Shown piece after piece: positions 53,915-61,575 of a stretch of 64,000 nt of DNA (positions are counted from its first letter, which is position 1; each line of letters opens with the position of its first letter). Both the position numbers and the translations under genes were made by a program. Source of the DNA: Pseudomonas extremorientalis. GTDB lineage: Bacteria; Pseudomonadota; Gammaproteobacteria; Pseudomonadales; Pseudomonadaceae. The stretch lies in NCBI RefSeq assembly GCF_001870465.1, contig NZ_MDGK01000055.1:62001-126000 (forward strand), read 5' to 3'. Below the pieces are notes generated by a model. It had not been told where the DNA came from, ran no database searches, and saw nothing but the letters and a program-made list of their open reading frames with translations.

Positions 53915-54478
53915 ATGCTGAAAAAAATCGCCTTCTTTGCCGGTTCTGTTCTGTTCGCCGCCAACCTGATGGCCGCCGAGCCCGCCAAGGCGCCCCACGT
54001 ATTGATCACCACCACCAACGGCGATATCGAGATCGAACTGGACCCGGTCAAGGCGCCAATCAGCACCAAGAACTTCCTGGCCTATGTCGACAAGGGCTTC
54101 TACACCAACACGATTTTCCACCGTGTGATCCCGGGTTTCATGGTCCAGGGCGGCGGGTTCACCGCGCAGATGGCGCAGAAGCCGACCGACGCGCCAATCA
54201 AGAACGAAGCCAGCAACGGCCTGCATAACGTACGTGGCACCTTGTCGATGGCGCGCACCAATGATCCGAATTCGGCCACCAGCCAATTCTTCATCAACGT
54301 CGCCGACAATGCGTTCCTCGACCCAGGCCGCGATGCCGGTTACGCCGTGTTCGCCAAAGTGGTCAAGGGCATGGATGTGGTCGACATCATCGTCAACTCC
54401 CAGACCACTACCAAGCAAGGCATGCAGAACGTGCCAATCGATCCTGTCGTGATCAAGTCGGCCAAGCGCCTCGACTGA
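53915..54478 (+). CDS. ppiA: Periplasmic cyclophilin-type peptidyl-prolyl isomerase
   Basis: A 187-residue cyclophilin with a Sec signal (MLKKIAFFAGSVLFAANLMA). Core motifs are FHRVIPGFMVQGGGFT (catalytic Arg and Phe), SMARTNDPNSATSQFFINVADN and YAVFAKVVKGMDVVD. It catalyses cis-trans proline isomerisation in the periplasm. A GC-rich hairpin (GCGCGCAGCC/GGCTGCGTGCGC at 54497-54521) lies just after the stop and may terminate or attenuate before the ABC transporter. Confidence 0.92.
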   Translation: MLKKIAFFAGSVLFAANLMAAEPAKAPHVLITTTNGDIEIELDPVKAPISTKNFLAYVDKGFYTNTIFHRVIPGFMVQGGGFTAQMAQKPTDAPIKNEASNGLHNVRGTLSMARTNDPNSATSQFFINVADNAFLDPGRDAGYAVFAKVVKGMDVVDIIVNSQTTTKQGMQNVPIDPVVIKSAKRLD

Positions 54479-54527
54479 GCCTGGCAGGCAGTTCCGCGCG
54501 CAGCCCACAAGGCTGCGTGCGCATTTG

Positions 54528-54560
54528 AAAGGAGAGCCCGCACGGCGGGCGTCATACCTA
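54528..54560 (+). promoter_or_regulatory. Ribosome site separated from its start codon by a hairpin
   Basis: AAAGGAG (54528-54534) is 26 bases from the ATG at 54561, too far for a normal site. Between them GCCCGC-ACG-GCGGGC can fold; removing its 15 bases brings the Shine-Dalgarno to about 11 bases from the ATG. The TTG at 54525 is upstream of the site, so it cannot be its start. Confidence 0.5.
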
Positions 54561-56393
54561 ATGCTCTATCGTCGCTTTGAACAACTGATCGACATCTTCC
54601 GCGACGCCCCCAGCGCCGCCCCGCCTGATAAAGTCCTGCCCTTCTACCTCTACTACCTGCGCCAGGTGTGGCCGCATTTCGCCGCCTTGCTGGTGGTGGG
54701 CCTGATCGGCGCGCTGATCGAAGTGGCGCTGTTCAGCTACTTGAGCCGCATCATCGACCTCGCCCAAGGCACGCCGCCCGCCGACTTCTTTCAGGTGCAC
54801 AGCACCGAGCTGATCTGGATGGCCGTGGTCGCCCTGTTGCTGCGCCCGATCTTCGGCGCCCTGCATGACCTGCTGGTGCACCAGACCATCAGCCCCGGCA
54901 TGACCAGCCTGATCCGCTGGCAGAACCACAGCTACGTGCTCAAGCAGAGCCTGAATTTCTTCCAGAACGACTTCGCCGGGCGTATTGCCCAGCGCATCAT
55001 GCAAACCGGCAACTCCCTGCGCGACTCCGCCGTGGCGGCGGTGGATGCGATCTGGCACGTGGCGATCTACGCCATCAGCTCCCTGGTGCTGTTTGCCGAG
55101 GCCGACTGGCGCCTGATGATCCCGCTGGTGACCTGGATCCTCTGCTACAGCCTGGCGCTGCGCTACTTTGTGCCAAGGGTGAAGGAGCGCTCGGTGATTT
55201 CCTCCGAGGCGCGCTCCAAATTGATGGGCCGCATCGTCGATGGCTACACCAACATCACCACCTTGAAGCTGTTCGCCCATACCCGCTATGAGCAGGAATA
55301 TGCCAAGGAAGCGATCATCGAGCAGACCGAAAAAACCCAGCTGGCCAGCCGCGTGGTCACCAGCATGGACATCGTGATCACCACCATGAACGGCCTGCTG
55401 ATCGTGACCACCACCGGCCTGGCGCTGTGGCTGTGGACGCAGTCGCTGATTTCCGTTGGCGCGATCGCCCTGGCCACCGGCCTGGTGATCCGTATCGTCA
55501 ACATGTCCGGCTGGATCATGTGGGTGGTCAACGGCATTTTCGAAAACATCGGCCAGGTGCAGGATGGCCTGAAGACCATTGCCCAGCCGCTGGCCGTGAT
55601 CGACCGCGACAAAGCCCCGCGCCTGAGCGTGCCCCATGGCGAAGTGCGTTTCGAGCAGGTGGATTTCCACTATGGCAAGAAGAGCGGGATCATTGGCGGC
55701 CTCAACCTTGAGATCAAGGCCGGTGAAAAGATCGGCCTGATCGGCCCGTCCGGTGCGGGCAAGTCGACCCTGGTCAACCTGCTGCTGCGCCTGTACGACC
55801 TGCAAGGCGGGCGTATCCTGATCGACGGCCAGAACATCGCCGACGTCGCCCAGGAAAGCTTGCGCGAACAGATCGGCATGATCACCCAGGACACGTCGTT
55901 GCTGCACCGCTCGATCCGCGACAACCTGCTGTACGGCAAGCCCGATGCCACCGACGAAGAACTCTGGGCCGCCGTGCACAAGGCGCGCGCGGATGAGTTC
56001 ATCCCATTGCTGTCGGACTCCGAAGGCCGCACCGGGCTGGATGCGCATGTCGGTGAGCGCGGCGTGAAACTCTCCGGCGGGCAGCGTCAACGTATCGCCA
56101 TCGCCCGCGTACTGCTCAAGGACGCGCCGATCCTGATCATGGACGAAGCCACCTCAGCGCTGGACTCGGAAGTGGAAGCCGCGATCCAGGAAAGCCTGGA
56201 AACCCTGATGCAGGGCAAGACCGTGATCGCGATTGCCCACCGCTTGTCGACCATTGCGCGGATGGACCGCCTGGTGGTGCTGGAGAAAGGCCAGATTGCC
56301 GAAAGCGGCAGCCATGCCGAACTGCTGGCCCATGGTGGGTTGTATGCACGGTTGTGGCAGCACCAGACCGGCGGCTTCGTCGGCATCGACTGA
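54561..56393 (+). CDS. ABC exporter, fused permease and ATPase
   Basis: A 610-residue half-transporter. The N-terminal ~340 residues form a six-helix type-1 exporter domain (first helices FAALLVVGLIGALIEVALFSYLSRII). The ATPase has Walker A GPSGAGKST (about 394), Q-loop ITQDTSLLHRSIRDNLLYG, signature LSGGQRQRIAIAR (about 503), Walker B ILIMDEATSALD and the H-loop AIAHRLSTI. It should act as a homodimer exporting lipid or drug-like substrates; the substrate is unknown. See the separate entry for the unusual leader. Confidence 0.9.
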   Translation: MLYRRFEQLIDIFRDAPSAAPPDKVLPFYLYYLRQVWPHFAALLVVGLIGALIEVALFSYLSRIIDLAQGTPPADFFQVHSTELIWMAVVALLLRPIFGALHDLLVHQTISPGMTSLIRWQNHSYVLKQSLNFFQNDFAGRIAQRIMQTGNSLRDSAVAAVDAIWHVAIYAISSLVLFAEADWRLMIPLVTWILCYSLALRYFVPRVKERSVISSEARSKLMGRIVDGYTNITTLKLFAHTRYEQEYAKEAIIEQTEKTQLASRVVTSMDIVITTMNGLLIVTTTGLALWLWTQSLISVGAIALATGLVIRIVNMSGWIMWVVNGIFENIGQVQDGLKTIAQPLAVIDRDKAPRLSVPHGEVRFEQVDFHYGKKSGIIGGLNLEIKAGEKIGLIGPSGAGKSTLVNLLLRLYDLQGGRILIDGQNIADVAQESLREQIGMITQDTSLLHRSIRDNLLYGKPDATDEELWAAVHKARADEFIPLLSDSEGRTGLDAHVGERGVKLSGGQRQRIAIARVLLKDAPILIMDEATSALDSEVEAAIQESLETLMQGKTVIAIAHRLSTIARMDRLVVLEKGQIAESGSHAELLAHGGLYARLWQHQTGGFVGID

Positions 56394-56529
56394 TCCCACA
56401 TTAGAGCCCTGGATTTGTGCCATAGCCGTGCTGTACTCAGTGCAGTGCCCAGACGGGCGCTGAAGTAAATCTGCAGGGAGCATCACTGATTTACTGATTG
56501 GGTAGAGCGATCTATCAAGGACGGGTTGC

Positions 56530-57231
56530 ATGTCTTTGTTCAAGCGTTCAGTCACAGAGGGGTTGGGTACGTTTTGGCTGGTGTTGGGCGGGTGCGGGAG
56601 TGCGGTGCTGGCCGCGGCGTTTCCCGCAGTCGGGATCGGGTTGTTGGGCGTGTCCCTGGCCTTCGGGCTCACGGTGCTGACCATGGCGGTGGCCATCGGG
56701 CATATCAGCGGTTGTCACCTCAACCCGGCAGTATCGGTGGGGCTGGTAGTGAGCGGAAGGTTTCCGGCCAGGGAGTTACCGGCGTACATCGTCGCGCAGG
56801 TAGTCGGTGGCACGGTCGCCGCTGCGTTGCTGTACTTCATTGCCAGCGGCAAGCCGGGGTTCGAACTGGCATCGGGCCTGGCGTCCAACGGCTATGGCGA
56901 GCATTCGCCCGGCGGGTATTCACTGGCGGCGGGGTTTGTGTGTGAGCTGGTGATGACGGCCATGTTTGTGGTGATCATTCTGGGCGCCACCGACCGCCGC
57001 GTTCCCAAGGGCGTGGCACCCTGCGCCATCGGCCTGGCCCTGACCCTGATCCACTTGATCTCCATTCCCGTGACCAATACCTCGGTCAACCCGGCCCGCA
57101 GTACCGGCCCGGCACTGATCGTCGGCGGGTGGGCGATCCAGCAATTGTGGATGTTCTGGCTCGCGCCGATCCTGGGTGCGGTGATCGGTGGGTTCACTTA
57201 TCGATGGCTGGGCAAGGAGGCGCCGGGCTGA
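56530..57231 (+). CDS. aqpZ: Aquaporin Z
   Basis: A 233-residue water channel with six helices and two half-helices. The NPA boxes are HLNPAVSVG and SVNPARSTGPAL; the selectivity Arg follows the second box and the His/Phe positions fit a water-selective pore. The early GTFWLVLGGCGSAVLAA is typical of AqpZ. A 27-bp hairpin repeat starts 11 bases after its stop. Confidence 0.95.
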   Translation: MSLFKRSVTEGLGTFWLVLGGCGSAVLAAAFPAVGIGLLGVSLAFGLTVLTMAVAIGHISGCHLNPAVSVGLVVSGRFPARELPAYIVAQVVGGTVAAALLYFIASGKPGFELASGLASNGYGEHSPGGYSLAAGFVCELVMTAMFVVIILGATDRRVPKGVAPCAIGLALTLIHLISIPVTNTSVNPARSTGPALIVGGWAIQQLWMFWLAPILGAVIGGFTYRWLGKEAPG

Positions 57232-57242
57232 GGCAAACGGGT

Positions 57243-57269
57243 TCAGCCCTGCCGATAAGGCAGGGCTGC
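57243..57269. repeat. 27-bp direct repeat, left boundary of the brnTA cassette
   Basis: Identical to 57868-57894 over 27 bases. Each copy contains the perfect palindrome AGCCCTGCC-GATAA-GGCAGGGCT. The flanks extend the match to about 33 bases with two mismatches. The right copy is the 3' end of the acetyltransferase gene, so this copy looks like a duplicated target or attachment site. Confidence 0.88.
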
Positions 57270-57286
57270 TCTTATCGGACAGCCAT

Positions 57287-57535
57287 TCACCCTTGATGGG
57301 CCTGCATGTACTGACGCAATAGCTGGTTAATACGCGTCTGGTAACCAGATCCTTGATCTTTGAACCACTCCAGTACATCAGCGTCCAGCCTGATAGTGAC
57401 CGCCTGCTTCACTGGAACACGTAACTCGGCATGCCGGAAAAAATCGGCATCCAGCTCAGGAATATCGCTGGTATCGATCTCGTTATCATTCATTTTGGCC
57501 AAGCGCTCCCAGTCAGTTTTCGATGTTTGCGTCAT
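57287..57535 (-). CDS. brnA: BrnA-type antitoxin
   Basis: An 82-residue ribbon-helix-helix antitoxin. The DNA-binding C-terminal part is VKQAVTIRLDADVLEWFKDQGSGYQTRINQLLRQYMQA, typical of BrnA; the acidic N-terminal half (DNEIDTSDIPELDADFF) would wrap the toxin. It starts inside the last bases of brnT, as in intact brnTA operons, with AAGGAGG upstream. BrnA represses its own operon, probably through the palindrome at 57800-57821. Confidence 0.92.
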   Translation of the reverse strand: MTQTSKTDWERLAKMNDNEIDTSDIPELDADFFRHAELRVPVKQAVTIRLDADVLEWFKDQGSGYQTRINQLLRQYMQAHQG

Positions 57536-57790
57536 AGTATTTGGCCTCCTTCTTGGTTGCTTTTCGGGCAGAAATGATGCGAATCACACCACCATGCCGC
57601 TCGGTATATACGACCACACCCACTAACAATTTGATCCAGCCAATACTGATCCACGCTCTTCGCCATAATCCGCTCGATCATCGCGTAAGGCCAGCATCGG
57701 GTGCCTGAAGATATCTGGAACGTCATTGAAATCGATGCCGTGTTTAACAATATTGGCTTTATTTTTGGATTCATCCCACTCAAATAGCAT
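57513..57790 (-). pseudogene. brnT: BrnT-type ribonuclease toxin, frameshifted
   Basis: Read from ATG 57790 the first 46 codons give MLFEWDESKNKANIVKHGID and on to DYGEER, clear BrnT. The frame then breaks near 57653-57655 and stops at 57623. In the +2 frame the rest of BrnT resumes at once: WISIGWIKLLVGVVVYTERH, then IRIISARKATKKEAKYYD, ending at 57513. The span is 278 bases, one short of 93 codons, so a single-base deletion after CG of the Arg codon explains it. The lost C-terminal part contains the conserved TER and ISARKA residues needed for RNase activity. A sequencing error is the main alternative. Confidence 0.88.
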
Positions 57791-57799
57791 GGCACGACC

Positions 57800-57830
57800 T
57801 GTATGTACTTTTGTACATACAAAATAGCAA
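57800..57830 (-). promoter_or_regulatory. brnTA promoter and palindromic operator
   Basis: TGTATGTAC (57800-57808) and GTACATACA (57813-57821) form a perfect inverted repeat around TTTT. On the minus strand a -35-like TTGCTA (57825-57830) and a -10-like TACATA (57802-57807) are exactly 17 bases apart, with the operator covering the -10 and most of the spacer. This fits autorepression by BrnA. Confidence 0.75.
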
Positions 57831-57867
57831 TTTCAGCCTTGCCTGGAAGCGCCACAAGACCAGCGGC

Positions 57868-57894
57868 TCAGCCCTGCCGATAAGGCAGGGCTGC
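57868..57894. repeat. 27-bp direct repeat, right boundary of the brnTA cassette
   Basis: Second copy of the repeat at 57243-57269. On the minus strand it encodes the last residues ALPYRQG and stop of the acetyltransferase gene, so the brnTA unit (57270-57867) sits as an insertion at the 3' end of that gene. Confidence 0.88.
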
Positions 57895-58992
57895 CCTTGC
57901 CTCCTGTGCATACGCCACGATCCCCACCCGTTCACGCTCGAGAAAATCCTCCACGGCATTCTTCAATCCCGGATGGCGCAGGTAGTGCCACGACCGCGTG
58001 ATCACCGGCTCGAACCCACGGATCAACTTGTGCTCGCCCTGCGCCCCCGCGTCGAAGCGTTGCAGGCCGTGGGCGATGGCGTAGTCCATGCCCTGGTAGA
58101 AGCAGGTTTCGAAGTGCAGGCGATCAAACTCTGCCAGGCAACCCCAGTAGCGGCCGTAGAAACTGTCGCCGCCGAGCAGGCTGAAGGCCATGGCTACCGG
58201 ACGCGAGCCTTGCTTGGCCAGTACCACGCGGATCGCTTCGGGCATGCGCTCGGCCAGCAGGCTGAAGAAAGCGCGGGTCAGGTAGGGAGATTGGCGGCGC
58301 ACGGCATAGGTGTTGGCGTAGCAGGCGTAGACAAAATCCCACTGCGCCTCGCTCAGTTCATGGCCTTGCAGCCACTCGAAATCGATCCCCTGCCCCGCCA
58401 CTTGCTCGCGCTCCTTGCGCATCTGTTTGCGCTTGCGCGAGCTCAAGGCGTCGAGGAAGTCCTGGAAGTCGCGGTAGCCCCGGTTCTGCCAGTGATACTG
58501 ACAGCCCAGGCGCTGCAACCAGCCCGCTTGCCGGGCCAGTGCAGCATCGGCCAGATCATCCGTGAAGTTGATATGGGCGCTTGAAAGCCCCTCGATCTCG
58601 AGGTAACCCGGCAGGCTCTTGAGCAGCTCAAAACCGTCATCGGCACTCGCGGCCAATAAGCGCGGACCGCTGACCGGGCTGAAGGGCACCGCCGTGAGCA
58701 ACTTGGGGTAATAGTCGATACCGGCGCGCTCGCAGGCATCAGCCCAGCCGTGATCGAACACGTACTCGCCATAGGAATGCCATTTGCGATAGCTGGGCAA
58801 CGCCGCCACCAGCCGCTCACCCTCCCAGTGCAGCAAATGCTCCGGCTGCCAGCCAGATTGCGGGCCCAGGCTGGCGCTGTCTTCCAAGGCACTCAGGAAC
58901 GCATGCCGCACGAACGGCTGCCCCTGCGGCACCAGCGCATCCCAGGCTTGCGGGGCGATTTCGGACAGGCTGTCCAGGCGTTGCAGCGGCAT
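57868..58992 (-). CDS. FemAB-like GNAT family acyltransferase
   Basis: A ~374-residue protein of the PF04339-like (peptidoglycan-biosynthesis/FemAB-like GNAT) family. Conserved stretches are PFVRHAFLSALEDSASLGPQSGW near the start, SYGEYVFDHGWADACERAGIDYYPKL, SSRKRKQMRKEREQV and GRYWGCLAEFDRLHFETCFYQGMDYAI, ending FDAGAQGEHKLIRGFEP. ATG 58992 has GAGG 6 bases upstream; the ATG at 58998 abuts that site. The acyl donor and acceptor are unknown. Its last 27 bases are duplicated beyond the brnTA cassette. Confidence 0.85.
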   Translation of the reverse strand: MPLQRLDSLSEIAPQAWDALVPQGQPFVRHAFLSALEDSASLGPQSGWQPEHLLHWEGERLVAALPSYRKWHSYGEYVFDHGWADACERAGIDYYPKLLTAVPFSPVSGPRLLAASADDGFELLKSLPGYLEIEGLSSAHINFTDDLADAALARQAGWLQRLGCQYHWQNRGYRDFQDFLDALSSRKRKQMRKEREQVAGQGIDFEWLQGHELSEAQWDFVYACYANTYAVRRQSPYLTRAFFSLLAERMPEAIRVVLAKQGSRPVAMAFSLLGGDSFYGRYWGCLAEFDRLHFETCFYQGMDYAIAHGLQRFDAGAQGEHKLIRGFEPVITRSWHYLRHPGLKNAVEDFLERERVGIVAYAQEARAALPYRQG

Positions 58993-59110
58993 CGGCATCC
59001 TCACTGGTTCGGGGCGTGAAAGCCTGGCGAGTATCGCCGATTGCCAGCCCTGGCACATCCCCGATTCGCACGACAAGGCTCTAAACCAATAGTTCCGAAT
59101 ATAAATAATT

Positions 59111-59126
59111 TGTCATCTAGATGACA
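59111..59126. promoter_or_regulatory. Perfect 16-bp palindrome upstream of a porin
   Basis: TGTCATCT followed by AGATGACA is a perfect dyad in the AT-rich divergent region between the acetyltransferase and porin genes, about 150 bases before the porin ATG. It looks like an operator for a dimeric regulator (GntR-like symmetry), but I cannot name the protein. Confidence 0.55.
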
Positions 59127-59274
59127 TCACTTCGCCACTGCGTCGTCATAAACGGTCGCGATACTGACGCCTGTTTTTAGAGCGCCTGGTTCTACCCGGC
59201 GGCTATTTTCCGTCCGTCATCGGTCGGTTGTGTCCTGGATGGTTTGCCATCCCTCCTCACTTTCGGAGATTGAT

Positions 59275-60597
59275 ATGCGTCTTGCTTCCACTAAAACTGC
59301 GGCGGTCCTGTGCGGCGGCCTGTTACTGGCCCTGAGCGTTCCGGCCAGCGCTGCAGTCGACGCTAAATTGCTCGACATGCTCAAGGCCAACGGCCAGATC
59401 ACCGCAGCGCAGTACACCGAACTGCAAAGCGAATTGGCCAAAGACCAGAAAGAACAGCAGATCGCACGGCAAGCTCAACAAGAGACCAACGAACAGATCG
59501 CGGCCACCGCGAAGAAAACCAATGAGCTGAGCAGCTTTGACCAGAAGCTGGCCTGGGCCGCCAAGACTCAGTTCAAGGGTGACGTACGTTTCCGTCAGGA
59601 AACCGTGAAAATCCAGGGCGAATCCAACAACGGCGGCCGCGACAAGGACCGTCAGCGTATCCGTGCCCGCCTGGGTGCCTACACCGAGATCAACTCGCAG
59701 GTCGACACCGGTATCCGTATTGCCACCGGCAGCAGCGACGATGCGCGCTCGACCAACCAGGACCAGGACAACTATTTCGACAAGAAGTCGATCTGGCTGG
59801 ACCTTGGCTACATCGACTACCACCCGGACCAGATCAAGAACCTGCACGTGATCGGCGGCAAGATGCTGCAACCGTGGGTGAACATGGGCGACGTCATCTG
59901 GGATAGCGACATCAACCCTGAAGGTCTGGCCCTGACCTACAAATACCCATTGGGCAGCAGCGCCGAACTGTTCGGCAGCCTCGGCAACTACAACCTCAAG
60001 GACAACGTCGACGGCGACGGCGTGCAGTTCCGTCACGACCTGCGCCTGACCTCTGGCCAGTTGGGCACACGCTTCTCGGTCACCGACAACCTGAAAATGA
60101 CCCTGGGCGGCAGCGTCTACGCCTACCAGAATGACAAGGACAGCCGTTGCACAACCACCACCACGCCTTGCGCACTGGCGGTCAACGGTAACTCGGCCGA
60201 CAACCAGTTCCGCCTGTATGAAGGCTTTGCCCAAGCCGACATCGGCGGCCTGGCTGTACCGCTGGCGTTCTACGGCCAGTACGTGAAAAACAACGACGCC
60301 GTGACCGACCAGGACACAGCCTGGCTGATCGGCGCCAAGTCGAAAGTGTTCGGTTTCAACCTGGACTACAACTACCGCGACATTCAGCGTAATGCCGTGG
60401 TAGGTGCCTTCACCGATTCGGACTTCGCCAACGGCACCACCGGTTCGCGCGGTCACAAGATGAAGGTCAGCTACGACATCGACAAGAACTTCGCCCTCGG
60501 TGCCACGTACTTCCTGACCAAGGCCGACTACGCCAGCCGCACCCAGCGTGATGCCAACACCAACACCCTGCAGCTGGATGCAGAAGCCAAGTTCTAA
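59275..60597 (+). CDS. Putative outer-membrane porin
   Basis: A 440-residue porin. The start at 59275 has CGGAG 8 bases upstream and gives the signal MRLASTKTAAVLCGGLLLAL...ASA. A mature helical segment (LLDMLKANGQITAAQYTELQSELAKDQKEQQ and on) should form a periplasmic coiled coil, as in OprO/OprP-like 'putative porin' proteins. The rest is a beta-barrel (VRFRQETVKIQGE, ARLGAYTEINSQVDTGIRIATG) ending LQLDAEAKF with terminal Phe. I do not see a convincing Pho box. The specificity is unknown. Confidence 0.87.
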   Translation: MRLASTKTAAVLCGGLLLALSVPASAAVDAKLLDMLKANGQITAAQYTELQSELAKDQKEQQIARQAQQETNEQIAATAKKTNELSSFDQKLAWAAKTQFKGDVRFRQETVKIQGESNNGGRDKDRQRIRARLGAYTEINSQVDTGIRIATGSSDDARSTNQDQDNYFDKKSIWLDLGYIDYHPDQIKNLHVIGGKMLQPWVNMGDVIWDSDINPEGLALTYKYPLGSSAELFGSLGNYNLKDNVDGDGVQFRHDLRLTSGQLGTRFSVTDNLKMTLGGSVYAYQNDKDSRCTTTTTPCALAVNGNSADNQFRLYEGFAQADIGGLAVPLAFYGQYVKNNDAVTDQDTAWLIGAKSKVFGFNLDYNYRDIQRNAVVGAFTDSDFANGTTGSRGHKMKVSYDIDKNFALGATYFLTKADYASRTQRDANTNTLQLDAEAKF

Positions 60598-60614
60598 CAG
60601 TAAGTGTTGAAAGC

Positions 60615-60641
60615 CTTGGGCCAGGACGGCCCGAGGTGGCT
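60615..60641 (+). other. Hairpin after the porin gene
   Basis: CCTTGGGCC can pair with GGCCCGAGG across AGGAC. No T run follows, so it is an RNA stem rather than a clear terminator. Confidence 0.4.
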
Positions 60642-60704
60642 GTACCAGTCTTGCGTAGGTGGATCGGTCCCCATCATCCGTTCGCTCCACCCACGCGAGC
60701 CTGT

Positions 60705-60950
60705 TTATTCCCCGCCTTTATGATCCTTGAGCCGCTCGTCAGCCAGACGCTGCGCCAAGGCCTCCACACCGTCTACCGGTTCGTCCGGCATTATCCTCAG
60801 CGTCGCCTGCATCAAGCGCATCTGGCGGATAAACCGGCGGCAGTTCGGGCAGAACATCAAGTGATGACGCACCAGCAGACGCTCGCGAAAGGTCAACTGC
60901 CCATCGAGATAGTCACTGGAACGTGCCACTTGTTCTTTACAGGTCAACAT
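60705..60950 (-). CDS. Anti-sigma factor with zinc finger (zf-HC2)
   Basis: An 81-residue cytoplasmic ZAS-type protein. The zinc motif is RHHLMFCPNCRRF (H-x3-C-x2-C), preceded by LTCKEQVARSSDYLDGQL. It has no membrane segment, so it would sense a cytoplasmic signal, probably thiol or redox state. It overlaps the ECF sigma gene by 7 bases and presumably sequesters that sigma factor. Confidence 0.85.
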   Translation of the reverse strand: MLTCKEQVARSSDYLDGQLTFRERLLVRHHLMFCPNCRRFIRQMRLMQATLRIMPDEPVDGVEALAQRLADERLKDHKGGE

Positions 60951-61558
60951 TCGCCCGTTTCCTCAAAATGCTCCACCGTGGCGAAGACTTTAAGCCGTGC
61001 CCGATGCAACAGCACACGGACATTGGAGAGCGACAACGTCAGAAGATTACAGATCTCTTCCAACTCCAGGCCCTGGCGCTCACGCAGTACCAGCACACTG
61101 CTCTGCAACTCCGACAGGCTCAGGATTGTATGCTCCAGGCATTTGCGCAGTTCATCCTCGGTGAGCAAGGCTTCCGGGGTGTCCTGGTGCCAGGCATACG
61201 GGGCGACGGCCCAGTGACCATCGTCGGGGGTGAAGCGATCGTCACCGATAGTGCCGTGGGGCGAGGGCAGATCGTCGAGCAACACTTCGCGACGGTTCTG
61301 CTTGTAGCGCCCCTTGGCAGCGTTGGCGGTAATGGTCAGCAGCCAGGTCTTGAGGCTGGAACGGCCTTCGAACCTGGCCAGGTTGCGCACCACTGATAGC
61401 CAGGCGTCCTGCACGACTTCGTCGGCGTGACGCTGGCCGACGATGGCATAGGCCACCGCCCGCATGGCGCTCTGGTAGGTGGTGACCAATTCCTTGTAGG
61501 CCCGCTGCTCACCCTGGAGCAGGCGTTCAAGCAGGTGCGCGTCGTCCGCTGCTGCCAT
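60944..61558 (-). CDS. ECF-type RNA polymerase sigma factor
   Basis: A 204-residue sigma-70 group IV factor. Region 2 reads YKELVTTYQSAMRAVAYAIVGQRHADEVVQDAWLSVVRNLARFEGRSSLKTWLLTITAN. A linker (DDLPSPHGTIGDDRFTPDDGH) precedes region 4: LSLSELQSSVLVLRERQGLELEEICNLLTLSLSNVRVLLHRARLKVF. It sits beside fabH2 as PA3285 does beside PA3286 in P. aeruginosa. The regulon is unknown. Confidence 0.9.
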   Translation of the reverse strand: MAAADDAHLLERLLQGEQRAYKELVTTYQSAMRAVAYAIVGQRHADEVVQDAWLSVVRNLARFEGRSSLKTWLLTITANAAKGRYKQNRREVLLDDLPSPHGTIGDDRFTPDDGHWAVAPYAWHQDTPEALLTEDELRKCLEHTILSLSELQSSVLVLRERQGLELEEICNLLTLSLSNVRVLLHRARLKVFATVEHFEETGEC

Positions 61559-61575
61559 TCAAGACCTCGACTGTC

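Noticed and set aside
57532..57855. 107-codon frame over the brnT region
   Set aside because: It is the wrong frame through brnT; real homology is split between two other frames separated by a one-base shift.
59145..59170. Pho box upstream of the porin
   Set aside because: GTCAT and GGTCG words occur, but the repeat spacing is 10 rather than 11 bases and the second half matches poorly.
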